Of a stretch of 64,000 bases of DNA, positions 25,759 through 34,093 are shown one piece after another. Every line of letters begins with the position of its first letter. Position 1 is the stretch's first letter. The position numbers were made by a program, and so were the translations under genes. The DNA is from Pontivivens insulae (GTDB lineage: Bacteria; Pseudomonadota; Alphaproteobacteria; Rhodobacterales; Rhodobacteraceae). Below the pieces are notes generated by a model. That model did not search any database. It saw only the letters and a program-made list of their open reading frames with translations, and was not told where the DNA came from. The stretch lies in the NCBI RefSeq assembly GCF_900302495.1, contig NZ_OMKW01000001.1, positions 620,001 to 684,000 of the forward strand, read 5' to 3'.

Positions 25759-27936
25759 ATGATGCGTCGCGTCTTCGCCCCGTTGTTTTTAACCCTCGCG
25801 ACTGCGGCAGGTGCACAAGATGCAGTGCCGGCGCGCACGATCGTCGTCATGGACGGATCTGGTTCGATGTGGGGTCAGATTGATGGCCGCACGAAGCTTG
25901 AAATCGCGCGCGAGACGGTTGCCGAGGTTGTTGGCGGTTTGCCTGCCGAACGACAGATCGGATTGATCGCTTATGGTCATAGAACGCGTGGCGACTGTTC
26001 AGATATTGAGATCATGGTTCCGCCCGCCGCTGGGACGGGGTCAGCCATTCTCGATGCTGTGAACAACATGCGGTTTCAGGGGCGTACTCCATTGTCCGAG
26101 GCTGTGCGCCGCGCCGCTGTCGAGCTTCGCTTTACGGAAGATCCGGCCACTGTTGTTCTGGTGACGGACGGGCTCGAAACCTGCAATGCCGACCCCTGCG
26201 CATTGGGAACGGAGTTGGAGCAGGCGGGCCTCAACTTCACAGCACATGTCGTTGGCTTTGGCCTTACCGCAGAAGAAGGTGCGCAGGTCTCTTGCCTCGC
26301 TGAGAATACGGGCGGCTCCTACTTTGAGGCCTCCGATGGAGCAGCACTGACTGACGCTTTGGATCGGACCATCAATGCAAGCGCGACTGTCGTTGTAGAG
26401 CAACCGGCAAGCCCGCCACCGCCGCCGCAACCGCTGGCCTCGCTAGAGGCGGCGGACAGCGCGGTCATTGTCAGCCCGCTGGTTGTGACGTGGGACGGGC
26501 CTGGCGGGGAGGATGACTATATCGATATTGCACCAGCAGATCAGCCGCGGGGTCGCTGGCTTAGCTGGGCGCCGCTTGGCGAGGGCGATACTGTTGTATT
26601 ACGCATGCCGCCTGATCCGGGTGAATATGTTCTGCGTTACGTCTCCACCGACGCGCCCGATCCGATCGTTGCCTCCCGTCCAATCACGGTCATTGAGGGT
26701 GAGTTCGTTCTCGACGGTCCGGCTTTTGCTGAGCCTGGTGAGTTGATGACGGTACATTGGCGCGGTCCGGGGGGTGATGAAGACTATCTCGACGTCATGG
26801 ATGCAACATCGAATGCGACCCAGAACGAGCCCACCTGGGCATGGGTGAGTGAAGGAAATCCGGCGCGCTTCCATGCTCCGGTGGAACCCGGCGAGTACAA
26901 CCTCCGCTATGTCGTTCAGGGGGAAAGCACCCGTGCTGTCGGTTTGGCTGTTCCATTGACGATCCTTCCAAGTACGGCGCAGATCGTCGCCCCCGCTGCG
27001 GTGCAGCCGGGATCGGAGTTTCCGGTCCGTGCAGAAGGGCCGATCAACGGGAATTTCTGGGTCGATATCGTGACACCGGGCTTCACAGATTTTAGCGGAG
27101 AGATCGACTACTTCTATCTGACCGAAACAACACCAGAGGTGAGTGAGAGCAGTCTAACTGCACCAAGTGAGCCGGGTCAGTATGAGTTGCGCTATGTGAT
27201 CGAGGACAATCGCTTTAATCGTCGCATCATTCGTCGCGTCCCGATCGAGGTGAGCGTGAGTGCACCTGCCGATGCGGCGATCCCGCCACATGCCGCCTCC
27301 GCCCCCGCAACTGTCTCCGAGCCCCCTGCACCCGCAGCATTGCAGCCCATAGTCCCATCCGCTCCCGCAGATGATGGCGAGCAGTCGATCCTGAATGAGG
27401 ATGTGGGTCTGACATGCGAGGGGATTGATCCATGTGCCGTTGCAGATGCCCAGACCGGTCTGGAGCTGACGCTACCTGCCAGTTGGTACAGCGACTTTCC
27501 TGTGCAGACCTCCGACGGCGTTCGCGCCAGCTTCTTTGGTCCTGACGGGGATCCAACCGTGACGCTCAACGTCCCAAATGCGCCGGGTCAGTGTCGTGAA
27601 ACTGCGCAAGGGACGCTGTGTGGTCCTGACCCAAGGGATCCAGCCTTCCGTCTGATCCAAACCTCGCTCGGCGCGCCGGCAAAGGCACCCGAAACGGACG
27701 CTGCTGATCCAACCCAAGCCCTGATCGAGGGCATTCTCGGGGGTGTTGCGGAGAATGGAGGTGGAGAGGGGGCCGCCATGCTGCAGGAAATGCTGGGTGG
27801 CATGAACCTGCAGGATTTGCAGGACTTCGCGACCAATGGTGGGGCGCCCGCAGCGGCACCAGCCGCCGAGTCGATTCCGGTGCCGCTGAACGGACGCGAC
27901 CCCGACGCCCTGCTTGAGCAGATTCTCGGCCAATGA
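25759..27936 (+). CDS. Exported von Willebrand factor A protein with Ig-like repeats
   Basis: A 725-residue exported protein. The start at 25759 follows CAGGAGAG and gives a signal peptide ending AAGAQ near residue 20. The vWA domain starts at about residue 26 with the metal site DGSGS at 32-36 (MIDAS). Three repeats of about 90 residues follow, each with a variant of GPGG(E/D) and (D/E)PG(E/Q)Y.LRYV, which look like beta-sandwich modules. After a proline and alanine-rich linker comes a cysteine-bearing domain with LTCEGIDPC and GQCRETAQGTLC, and a glycine- and methionine-rich tail. It is followed by an overlapping gene, ATGA, and the pair is probably an operon. Role unknown, likely periplasmic or surface binding. 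Confidence 0.85.
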   Translation: MMRRVFAPLFLTLATAAGAQDAVPARTIVVMDGSGSMWGQIDGRTKLEIARETVAEVVGGLPAERQIGLIAYGHRTRGDCSDIEIMVPPAAGTGSAILDAVNNMRFQGRTPLSEAVRRAAVELRFTEDPATVVLVTDGLETCNADPCALGTELEQAGLNFTAHVVGFGLTAEEGAQVSCLAENTGGSYFEASDGAALTDALDRTINASATVVVEQPASPPPPPQPLASLEAADSAVIVSPLVVTWDGPGGEDDYIDIAPADQPRGRWLSWAPLGEGDTVVLRMPPDPGEYVLRYVSTDAPDPIVASRPITVIEGEFVLDGPAFAEPGELMTVHWRGPGGDEDYLDVMDATSNATQNEPTWAWVSEGNPARFHAPVEPGEYNLRYVVQGESTRAVGLAVPLTILPSTAQIVAPAAVQPGSEFPVRAEGPINGNFWVDIVTPGFTDFSGEIDYFYLTETTPEVSESSLTAPSEPGQYELRYVIEDNRFNRRIIRRVPIEVSVSAPADAAIPPHAASAPATVSEPPAPAALQPIVPSAPADDGEQSILNEDVGLTCEGIDPCAVADAQTGLELTLPASWYSDFPVQTSDGVRASFFGPDGDPTVTLNVPNAPGQCRETAQGTLCGPDPRDPAFRLIQTSLGAPAKAPETDAADPTQALIEGILGGVAENGGGEGAAMLQEMLGGMNLQDLQDFATNGGAPAAAPAAESIPVPLNGRDPDALLEQILGQ

Positions 27937-28724
27937 GCAAAGCCAGAAAGATGGACCCGATGATGAGAAATGCCGTTATCGCCGCAGTGATGATGTTGCC
28001 TGCCGCCGCTATGGCTCAGAACGAGCAGAAAATGCTCTACGCCCAGTGTTCTGCTGGGCAGGGCTGCGAATGCCAGTTGAGCAATGTCACATTGACCGAG
28101 GCCGCCGTGCTATTGGCTGTTCCCCGGCCACAAGGGGAGTTCACATTGGTGCGGGAGGGAAATGCACTGACGCTCGACCCTCGCAGCATCGATGATCTGC
28201 ACCGGTCCTATGGTGGATCCGGTCAATGTGAGATTGACCTGTTTCCAAACGAGCCCGACGGTGGCTCGGGCGGCATCGTTCCCCGTGACGGTCTCTGGCA
28301 AATTGCGCTCGATGATGTGCAGTTGACCCAGTGCAATCCAATGGTGTCACAAATGCTGACGGCCAGCGGCGTGCTGAATCAACCTCCCCAAAGCCATCGG
28401 ATAGAGTGGGGTGGGGAGTTCGATCCCCGTCAGCTTGACCGCATGAATGAACCCGGCCAGCGGATCGAGTGGCGCCGCAGCGGTCCGAACAGCTTCACCG
28501 GCGAGATTTTCGAGGTAAACACCTGCCAAGGTGCAGATCCCTGCACGGATACCAGCGTCGATGTCAGCGCCACCATAACGTCTCCCACGACTATTCGAAG
28601 TGAGACCGTTCTGTCACTTCTGACGATGATGGGGGATGCTGGTGGTATGGCTGAGATGCAGGCGCTGGGCTTGGCGAGCTGCCGGGCCCGCATGATGTTC
28701 GACATGACCCATCAAAGCGACTGA
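27933..28724 (+). CDS. Exported cysteine-rich protein of unknown function
   Basis: A 263-residue protein whose start overlaps the stop of the vWA gene. A second possible start is the MMRN ATG at 27963, which leaves a clean signal peptide MMRNAVIAAVMMLPAAAMAQ. The mature part has about ten cysteines, including CSAGQGCEC near the N-terminus and CQGADPC near the C-terminus, suggesting disulfides. No family was recognised. It is probably a partner of the vWA protein by coupling. An intrinsic terminator follows directly. Confidence 0.75.
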   Translation: MSKARKMDPMMRNAVIAAVMMLPAAAMAQNEQKMLYAQCSAGQGCECQLSNVTLTEAAVLLAVPRPQGEFTLVREGNALTLDPRSIDDLHRSYGGSGQCEIDLFPNEPDGGSGGIVPRDGLWQIALDDVQLTQCNPMVSQMLTASGVLNQPPQSHRIEWGGEFDPRQLDRMNEPGQRIEWRRSGPNSFTGEIFEVNTCQGADPCTDTSVDVSATITSPTTIRSETVLSLLTMMGDAGGMAEMQALGLASCRARMMFDMTHQSD

Positions 28725-28747
28725 GTGTTGCGCAGGAAAAGACCCAG

Positions 28748-28785
28748 GACGCCCGTTGCCAATGGCTGCGGGCGTCTCGTTTTTG
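28748..28785 (+). terminator. Intrinsic terminator after the vWA operon
   Basis: GACGCCCG (28748-28755) and CGGGCGTC (28769-28776) form a perfect 8-bp stem with a 13-base loop, followed by TCGTTTTT. It ends the vWA-partner transcript and lies in front of the cupredoxin gene. Confidence 0.85.
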
Positions 28786-28847
28786 TGGCCCTTGAAACTT
28801 TTCATGGTCGTTCACGTGGCTGACTGGGAACAAACAGAGGAGTTCCC

Positions 28848-29249
28848 ATGAAAACCGCCGCAGCCTTCGCCCTTGCCCTTTCAACCCTTGGACTTGCCGC
28901 ATGTGGTCCATCATCTGAGCCGATGGCCTCCGAAATGGCCGGAAGGGTTGTCGTGGACATGACCCCCAGCCTGACATTCACGCCTGAGACGGTCACAATC
29001 AGCGCGGGGGAGAGCGTTACCTTCCGCAACGTGTCTGGATTTGCGCATACGGTCTCGACCACGCCAGCAACACCTGCGCAAGCGGCAAGCGTCTCACTGC
29101 CAGAGGGGGCGATGGCGTTTGACAGTGGCTCAATTGCCGCCGGTGGCACGTTCACCCAGACCTTCACTGTTCCGGGCACCTACCGCTACTTTTGCGATCC
29201 CCACCACGGGGCGGAGATGGTCGGAACGATTGTTGTGACGGCATCCTAA
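28848..29249 (+). CDS. Cupredoxin (plastocyanin-like) lipoprotein
   Basis: A 133-residue protein with an N-terminal lipobox LAAC, so it should be anchored to a membrane after processing. Cupredoxin features are the histidine in SGFAHTV and the C-terminal YFCDPHHGAEM, which holds the cysteine, histidine and methionine ligands of a type 1 copper centre. It probably carries electrons in the periplasm. GAGGAG just upstream of the ATG is the ribosome binding site. Partners are not in the window. Confidence 0.9.
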   Translation: MKTAAAFALALSTLGLAACGPSSEPMASEMAGRVVVDMTPSLTFTPETVTISAGESVTFRNVSGFAHTVSTTPATPAQAASVSLPEGAMAFDSGSIAAGGTFTQTFTVPGTYRYFCDPHHGAEMVGTIVVTAS

Positions 29250-29254
29250 ATCCG

Positions 29255-29739
29255 AAAGCCCACCCCGGCAGCTTTGATCGCCGGGGTGGGGCGGCAGGGT
29301 CAATTTCGTCAATATTTTCCTGAATGAGGTCCAGCAGAGGCGTTGTCTGATGGCGCCGCCGCAATTGGGCGGGTTCGCTGTCAGAGCGTGTCGTTCCTGC
29401 CTCTTCTGGTTTCGGCAGTTGTAGGAGGCGGTATTTCTCATCCCGGGCCCAATTTCGGGCCAAATCCAGCGATGCACCAAGACCGTGAAGATATGCACGC
29501 ATGCCGTCTGGATCAGTGCTCAGCTGACGAGCGTGATCCCAAGGTCGAAAAGTTCTGCGGGCCTGCCCTCCTCGGCCTTTGGGGCGCGCAGATCAAAGGC
29601 GCGCCCGCCACCGTTTGGTCCGGCCCAGATCCGCAGGCCGAACCCTTTCACGACCGTATCGGCAATGCGAACCTCACCGGGTTCTGGTGATGGATATCCG
29701 TCAACCAGTACTGCCGTAAGGTTCAGGCGCTGGACCAGA
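29255..29739 (-). pseudogene. Probable relic of an integrase-like gene
   Basis: This 485-base gap has no intact gene. Read on the minus strand, a stretch ending at 29520 encodes DTVVKGFGLRIWAGPNGGG, which resembles the N-terminal Arm-type DNA-binding part of tyrosine integrases found in Rhodobacteraceae. After its stop, another frame carries MRAYLHGLG and NWARDEKYRLL, resembling the ARDE-type helix that follows in such proteins. I read this as a frameshifted, truncated remnant. It could also be two unrelated small ORFs. Confidence is limited because this rests on remembered family patterns. Confidence 0.35.
29259..29290. terminator. Strong hairpin after the cupredoxin gene
   Basis: CCCACCCCGGC (29259-29269) and GCCGGGGTGGG (29280-29290) form a perfect 11-bp stem with a 10-base loop, 9 bases after the cupredoxin stop. 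A T-tract is missing on the plus side; on the minus side CTTTCGGATTT follows. It may still terminate or protect the cupredoxin transcript. Confidence 0.5.
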
Positions 29740-30852
29740 TCAGTACTCCACCACCGCGCGGATGGACTTGCCTTCGTGCATCAGGTCGAAGCCGCGATTG
29801 ATCTCATCAAGGCTCAGCTTGTGGGTGATCATGGGGTCGATCTCGATCTTACCGTCCATGTACCAGTCCACGATCTTGGGCACGTCCGTCCGGCCGCGCG
29901 CGCCGCCAAAGGCCGTACCGCGCCAGGAGCGTCCGGTGACGAGCTGGAAGGGACGGGTGGAGATCTCGGCCCCCGCAGGCGCAACGCCGATGATGATGCT
30001 CTCACCCCAGCCCTTGTGCGCCGACTCCAACGCATCGCGCATCACCTGCACATTGCCCGTAGCATCGAAGGTATAATCGGCCCCGCCCTTGGTTAGGTTG
30101 ACGAGATAGGGGACCAGATCTCCCTCCACCTCTGCCGGATTGACGAAATCGGTCATGCCAAAGCGGGTCGCCATTTCAACTTTTGAGGGGTTGAGGTCGA
30201 CACCCACGATCTGGTCCGCGCCGGCGAGGCGCAGGCCCTGAATGACATTGAGACCAATGCCGCCAAGGCCGAAGACGATGGCGCGGCTTCCGATCTCTAC
30301 CTTCGCGGTGTTTATCACCGCGCCAATGCCCGTGGTCACGCCGCAGCCGATATAGCAGACCTTGTCAAACGGCGCGTCCTCGCGAATTTTGGCCGCCGCA
30401 ATCTCTGGCATGATGGTGAAATTCGAGAAGGTGGACGTGCCCATGTAGTGGAAGATCGGATCACCATCGAGGGTCGTGAACCGGCTTGTGCCGTCTGGCA
30501 TAAGGCCCTGTCCCTGCGTCGTACGGATTGACTGGCAGAGATTGGTTTTGGGATGCAGGCAGTACTCACACTCCCGACATTCGGGGGTGTAAAGCGGGAT
30601 GACGTGATCGCCCGGTTTCAGGGAGGTCACGCCCGGACCCACCTCGCGAACGATGCCAGCGCCCTCGTGACCGAGGATCGCGGGAAAGATCCCCTCAGGG
30701 TCCGCGCCGGACCGCGTGAACTCATCTGTGTGACAGATCCCGGTGGCCATGATTTCCACCAAAACTTCCCCTTGGCGGGGACCGTCGAGGTTCACTTCGG
30801 TCACTTCGAGGGGCTTGCCCGCTTCGATGGCGAGGGCGGCACGGGTTTTCAT
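29740..30852 (-). CDS. frmA: S-(hydroxymethyl)glutathione dehydrogenase / class III alcohol dehydrogenase
   Basis: A 370-residue zinc alcohol dehydrogenase oxidising S-hydroxymethylglutathione during formaldehyde detoxification or methyl-group oxidation. The catalytic zinc region begins with GICHTDEF and LGHEGAGIV, the structural zinc is bound by [15 protein letters not shown], and the NAD site is [11 protein letters not shown]. The long-tail motifs [10 protein letters not shown] and VDWYMDGKI are typical of the class III group. GGAGGA lies 6-8 bases before the ATG at 30852. No formylglutathione hydrolase or formaldehyde-activating enzyme gene lies beside it. Confidence 0.93.
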   Translation of the reverse strand: MKTRAALAIEAGKPLEVTEVNLDGPRQGEVLVEIMATGICHTDEFTRSGADPEGIFPAILGHEGAGIVREVGPGVTSLKPGDHVIPLYTPECRECEYCLHPKTNLCQSIRTTQGQGLMPDGTSRFTTLDGDPIFHYMGTSTFSNFTIMPEIAAAKIREDAPFDKVCYIGCGVTTGIGAVINTAKVEIGSRAIVFGLGGIGLNVIQGLRLAGADQIVGVDLNPSKVEMATRFGMTDFVNPAEVEGDLVPYLVNLTKGGADYTFDATGNVQVMRDALESAHKGWGESIIIGVAPAGAEISTRPFQLVTGRSWRGTAFGGARGRTDVPKIVDWYMDGKIEIDPMITHKLSLDEINRGFDLMHEGKSIRAVVEY

Positions 30853-31036
30853 GGAATATCCTCCGGTGGTCAGTCTTTTGCGTAAGCGTGGGACAATCAG
30901 GGCGCTGTCGCAACGCCTTTTGCGCACGTGTCAGCGTTCGATTGCGACAGGTCCCTGTCAGGTTGCGCCCCTACAATGACGTCATTGCCAGCGTGTTTCC
31001 GATGCGCGAAGCACGGTGCCGGAAGGAGATCAGTTG

Positions 31037-32089
31037 ATGACGCAGCTCTGGGCACGAACGTTGATGGCCGTGGCGATCGGCTCGTTCGGTGCGATGGGAG
31101 CCTGGCTCATCGGACTGCCCGCGCCGATGTTGATGGGCCCCGCTCTGACGGTTACGGCAGCTGCTATCGCAGGGGTTCGACTGCATATGCCGGTTCGGTT
31201 GCGCGATGCCTCATTTATCGTGATCGGCACGGGTATGGGTGCTGGTGTGACCCCCGAAACACTTGAGGCAATGCGCACCTGGCCGTTCAGTGTTGTGATG
31301 CTGGCCGTTTCAATTGGTGCGATCCTGCTTGTCGGTGCGATGACGGTGGCCCGGCTGTTCGGCCGGGATTGGCGGACAGCCACACTTGCGGCCTCTCCCG
31401 GACATTTAAGCTACGTTCTGGGGTTGGGATTGGACGTGCGCGCAGACGTACCCTTTGTGACCGTGGTGCAAAGCTTGCGGCTGCTGGCGTTGACGCTGCT
31501 CGTTCCCGTCGTCGTGGTGTTGGGAGGCGATCTGGATGCACCTGCTGAGGCCCCCGCCGCCATGGCGTTGCCGATACTGGTCGTGGTCTTGGCCGCAGGA
31601 ACCGGGCTCGGTCTTATTTTGAGCCGTTTCGGCGTTCCGGCGGCATTGCTTTTGGGAGGCATGTTCGCGTCTTCCCTTTTGCACGGGGCCGGTTGGGTCT
31701 CTGGCGGTGTGCCGCTGTGGCTGACCATTCCGGGCTTTCTGATCATGGGTACGCTGATCGGCACACGGTTCGACGGAACCCGTTGGGCGACCTTGCGTAA
31801 GGCCCTAGGTGCATCATGCGCGCTTACTCTCATTTCGATTGTGATTTCGTTATCAGGGGCCACACTGGTCGCTTCGGTGACCGGATTGCCTGTCATGCAG
31901 GTCCTGATTGCCTTCTCGCCCGGCGGTGTTGAGACAATGGCGGCGATGGCCGTTTTGCTTGATGCGGATCCAGCCTTCGTCGCGGCCCACCACGTTCTGC
32001 GTCTGTTTGTACTGACCGCGCTGGTTCCACTCATCCTGCGTCTTGGCCGACAGGATGATGCCTTCGGCGAGGATACTTCCAGGAAGTGA
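31037..32089 (+). CDS. AbrB-family integral membrane protein
   Basis: A 350-residue membrane protein with about ten hydrophobic segments arranged as two related halves. Glycine-rich motifs such as LPAPMLMGPAL and GVPAALLLGGMFAS match the AbrB/ammonia-monooxygenase-like transporter-type family. AAGGAGAT ends a few bases before the ATG at 31037 and decides that start over an upstream frame at 31016. Substrate is unknown in the family, though some members are called putative regulators or permeases. It is divergent from the formaldehyde dehydrogenase gene. Confidence 0.82.
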   Translation: MTQLWARTLMAVAIGSFGAMGAWLIGLPAPMLMGPALTVTAAAIAGVRLHMPVRLRDASFIVIGTGMGAGVTPETLEAMRTWPFSVVMLAVSIGAILLVGAMTVARLFGRDWRTATLAASPGHLSYVLGLGLDVRADVPFVTVVQSLRLLALTLLVPVVVVLGGDLDAPAEAPAAMALPILVVVLAAGTGLGLILSRFGVPAALLLGGMFASSLLHGAGWVSGGVPLWLTIPGFLIMGTLIGTRFDGTRWATLRKALGASCALTLISIVISLSGATLVASVTGLPVMQVLIAFSPGGVETMAAMAVLLDADPAFVAAHHVLRLFVLTALVPLILRLGRQDDAFGEDTSRK

Positions 32090-32123
32090 AAGTGGCTTAG
32101 GATTATAGCGGACGACCATTCAA

Positions 32124-32546
32124 TCAGTCAGGATCGACGCGGCCCCGCAATGCTTTCTTCTGGCCCGTTGCCTTTTTCGCTTCAATCCTGCGGCGCTGGC
32201 TGGCCCGTGTCGGTTTCGTCGGGATGCGGCGTTTCGGGCGCTGGCAGGCGGCGCGGATCATGTCGATGAGCTTGGTTTCGGCCTCTTCCCGATTCATGGC
32301 CTGGGACCGATGGGTTTGCGCGGTGACGATCAATGCCCCGTCTTTGGTCCACTTTCGGCCTGCTATGCGGCGCAGGCGTGCTTTAACGTCACCGGGCAAA
32401 TTGGGTGAGCGCTCCGCTTCGAAGCGGAGTTCGACCGCAGTTGACACCTTGTTGACGTTTTGCCCGCCGGGACCGGATGCGCGGGTGAATTGCTCAGTCA
32501 ATTCCCAGTCTTCAATCGTGATGCGGTCGTTGATGTGCAGGGGCAT
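32124..32546 (-). CDS. arfB: Alternative ribosome-rescue factor ArfB (peptidyl-tRNA hydrolase)
   Basis: A 140-residue release-factor-like hydrolase that frees peptides from ribosomes stalled on mRNAs without stop codons. The GGQ motif is at residues 27-29, in the context RASGPGGQNVNKVSTAVELRF. The C-terminal tail is very basic (KPTRASQRRRIEAKKATGQKK), the part that enters the empty mRNA channel in the Escherichia coli homologue. It has no RF stop-codon domain. It is preceded on the same strand by a hairpin and the 18-codon ORF. Confidence 0.93.
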   Translation of the reverse strand: MPLHINDRITIEDWELTEQFTRASGPGGQNVNKVSTAVELRFEAERSPNLPGDVKARLRRIAGRKWTKDGALIVTAQTHRSQAMNREEAETKLIDMIRAACQRPKRRIPTKPTRASQRRRIEAKKATGQKKALRGRVDPD

Positions 32547-32564
32547 CGGTTCGTCCTCAATGGA

Positions 32565-32591
32565 GAAGGGGCCCGCAATGCAGGCCCCTTC
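32565..32591. terminator. Symmetrical hairpin upstream of arfB
   Basis: GAAGGGGCC (32565-32573) and GGCCCCTTC (32583-32591) form a perfect 9-bp stem with a 9-base loop. On the minus strand it lies between the small ORF and arfB. There is no long T-run, so it may act as an attenuator or weak terminator. Confidence 0.5.
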
Positions 32592-32674
32592 AAATCTTAG
32601 AATTCGTGAGCTGGGGCGGATGACCGGCTAGGTTATCCACCTAAGCAAAGGAAGTGTCAGCGGGGGTTGCCCCG

Positions 32675-32731
32675 TCAGACGCGCACCTCATGCTTGAACC
32701 CGACCACCTGCTCCAACGTCTCACTCGACAT
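32675..32731 (-). CDS. Very short ORF (18 residues) with a perfect Shine-Dalgarno
   Basis: The ORF encodes MSSETLEQVVGFKHEVRV. Reading the minus strand, AAAGGAGGTGATC ends three bases before the ATG, an exact match to the anti-Shine-Dalgarno of 16S rRNA, far better than at any other gene in the window. It starts about 60 bases after the stop of the queuosine precursor transporter and is followed at once by a small GC hairpin, CGGGG-CAAC-CCCCG, and then the hairpin before arfB. It might be a leader peptide, a small protein, or a relic. No family was recognised. The start at 32731 is decided by the ribosome binding site. Confidence 0.55.
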   Translation of the reverse strand: MSSETLEQVVGFKHEVRV

Positions 32732-32791
32732 CAGATCACCTCCTTTCAGTTGCTTCGTTCAGCATAGAGGGTGGCAGATCGGGCGCTCAAG

Positions 32792-33406
32792 TCAAGCGGC
32801 AGACCGTCGCGCCACTGCAGCAAAGGGGATCAATGCCAGAGCAGCCAGCGCCAGCTTCACCCCAAAATCGGCCACCGCGAGGCTGACCCACAGCGGCAAT
32901 TCCGGGCCCATGCCAAGGAGCGGCACGATCTCGCGCGCCCAGCCATTGGGTTGCGCAGGGTCGATGAAGATGAACAGGGCGGAAAACGCGATGGTGAAAA
33001 ACAGCGCGGTATCGACGGTGGATCCGACCAGCGTAGACGCAAGTGGCGCACGCCACCAATCGCGATCGCGCAGCCGATCGAAGATTACCACATCAACGAG
33101 TTGTGCCACGAGGAACGCGATGCCAGAGCCGATTGCGATGCGCAGGCTGACCAGCGGGCCGAACTCACCTTCGATCTGACTGCCGATGAGCGAGCAAGCC
33201 ACACCAACAGCAAAGCCAACCAGCACAACACGGCGGGCCGCGTCACGTCCCAGAAGACGATTGGTAAGGTCGGTTACCAAGAAGGCGATAGGATAAGTGA
33301 AAGCACCCCAGGTCAGCCAATCACCAAAGAGGTGCTGAACCAGAATGTTTGAGGCAACGACGACGGCGGCCATGGCGGCCACACCGATCAAGAATCCACG
33401 GGACAT
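32792..33406 (-). CDS. yhhQ: Queuosine precursor transporter (YhhQ/VUT family)
   Basis: A 204-residue integral membrane protein with six hydrophobic segments. The conserved NILVQHLFG, TYPIAFLVTDLTNRLLG and SLRIAIGSGIAFLVAQLVDV segments identify the Vut_1 family, whose members import preQ0 or preQ1 for queuosine synthesis. The regulatory element in front of it, a preQ1-I riboswitch covering 33414-33450, supports the function independently. The ATG at 33406 has AAAGGA just upstream. Confidence 0.93.
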   Translation of the reverse strand: MSRGFLIGVAAMAAVVVASNILVQHLFGDWLTWGAFTYPIAFLVTDLTNRLLGRDAARRVVLVGFAVGVACSLIGSQIEGEFGPLVSLRIAIGSGIAFLVAQLVDVVIFDRLRDRDWWRAPLASTLVGSTVDTALFFTIAFSALFIFIDPAQPNGWAREIVPLLGMGPELPLWVSLAVADFGVKLALAALALIPFAAVARRSAA

Positions 33407-33413
33407 GAGTTAT

Positions 33414-33450
33414 CCTTTCCGTTTTTTATAGAGGGTCGCGGATGACCTCT
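33414..33450 (-). promoter_or_regulatory. preQ1-I riboswitch
   Basis: Reading the minus strand from 33450, AGAGG pairs with CCTCT to make stem P1, with TCATCCGCGAC in the loop. The loop TCCG pairs with CGGA after the A-rich tail TATAAAAAA to make the pseudoknot stem P2. The layout equals the Bacillus queC aptamer, where the corresponding pairing is UUAG with CUAA, so the pairing is conserved by covariation. AAAGGA, the ribosome binding site, directly follows, so preQ1 binding should block translation of yhhQ. This is family knowledge combined with a direct sequence match. Confidence 0.92.
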
Positions 33451-33622
33451 TCGCGCACCGTGCGCGGATCGGGGGGCATTAGCTGGGGCGTTGCGAATTT
33501 GCAAGCGTTGCTGACGTAAGGTCAAAAACTTGCAGGGCTTTGCTTGCAATCTGAGCGAATTTCCGCTGACTTGCGCTCTATCGGCTCCCGCCCCCTGAGT
33601 CTGTGGTCCAAAGGATAATTCA

Positions 33623-34093
33623 ATGCTCCGTCCCCTTGCCCTATCTGCCCTGTTGATGACCTCTCCTGTCTACGCGCAAAGCATCATTGTTGGCCTCGGC
33701 TCCGACAATTTCGATGATGGGCCGGAGGCTGCAAGCTTCCTGCTGGAATCCCGTTATGACGTTTTCAGCAACCTTGGCCCGTTCGAGCTGCGCAGCGGTG
33801 CTGCTCTGGAAGTTGACGAAGACGGTGACGCGTGGGTTGGATTCGGTGTGTTCGCAAATGCGCCGCTCACCGAGAATCTGGACTTTGTCACCAGTTTTGC
33901 GCCGGGCCTCTACGAGCGTGGAGATGGCGAAGATCTAGGCGGTACGGTAGAGTTCCGCACGCAGGTGGGTCTGTCCTACGATATGGGCAAATCTTCGATT
34001 GGCTTTGTTGTAGAGCACAAATCCAACGCGGGCCTTTACGACCGCAATCCTGGCGTCAACTCGGTCTACCTGACCTACGGCATCGACTTCTAA
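33623..34093 (+). CDS. PagL-like lipid A deacylase family outer-membrane protein
   Basis: A 156-residue protein with a signal peptide (MLRPLALSALLMTSPVYAQ) and a predicted small beta-barrel, as amphipathic strands alternate through to a C-terminal aromatic F. The signature VEHKSNAGLYDRNPGVNS matches the HxSN-x-G and NPG elements of PagL and contains the catalytic histidine and serine. The third catalytic residue, a glutamate in Pseudomonas PagL, is not obvious at the matching place. PagL removes the 3-O acyl chain from lipid A. AAGGATAATTCA lies directly before the ATG. Confidence 0.75.
   Translation: MLRPLALSALLMTSPVYAQSIIVGLGSDNFDDGPEAASFLLESRYDVFSNLGPFELRSGAALEVDEDGDAWVGFGVFANAPLTENLDFVTSFAPGLYERGDGEDLGGTVEFRTQVGLSYDMGKSSIGFVVEHKSNAGLYDRNPGVNSVYLTYGIDF

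Noticed and set aside
29485-30096. 203-codon plus-strand ORF over the end of the formaldehyde dehydrogenase gene
   Set aside because: It is antisense to a well-supported enzyme and shows no family features.
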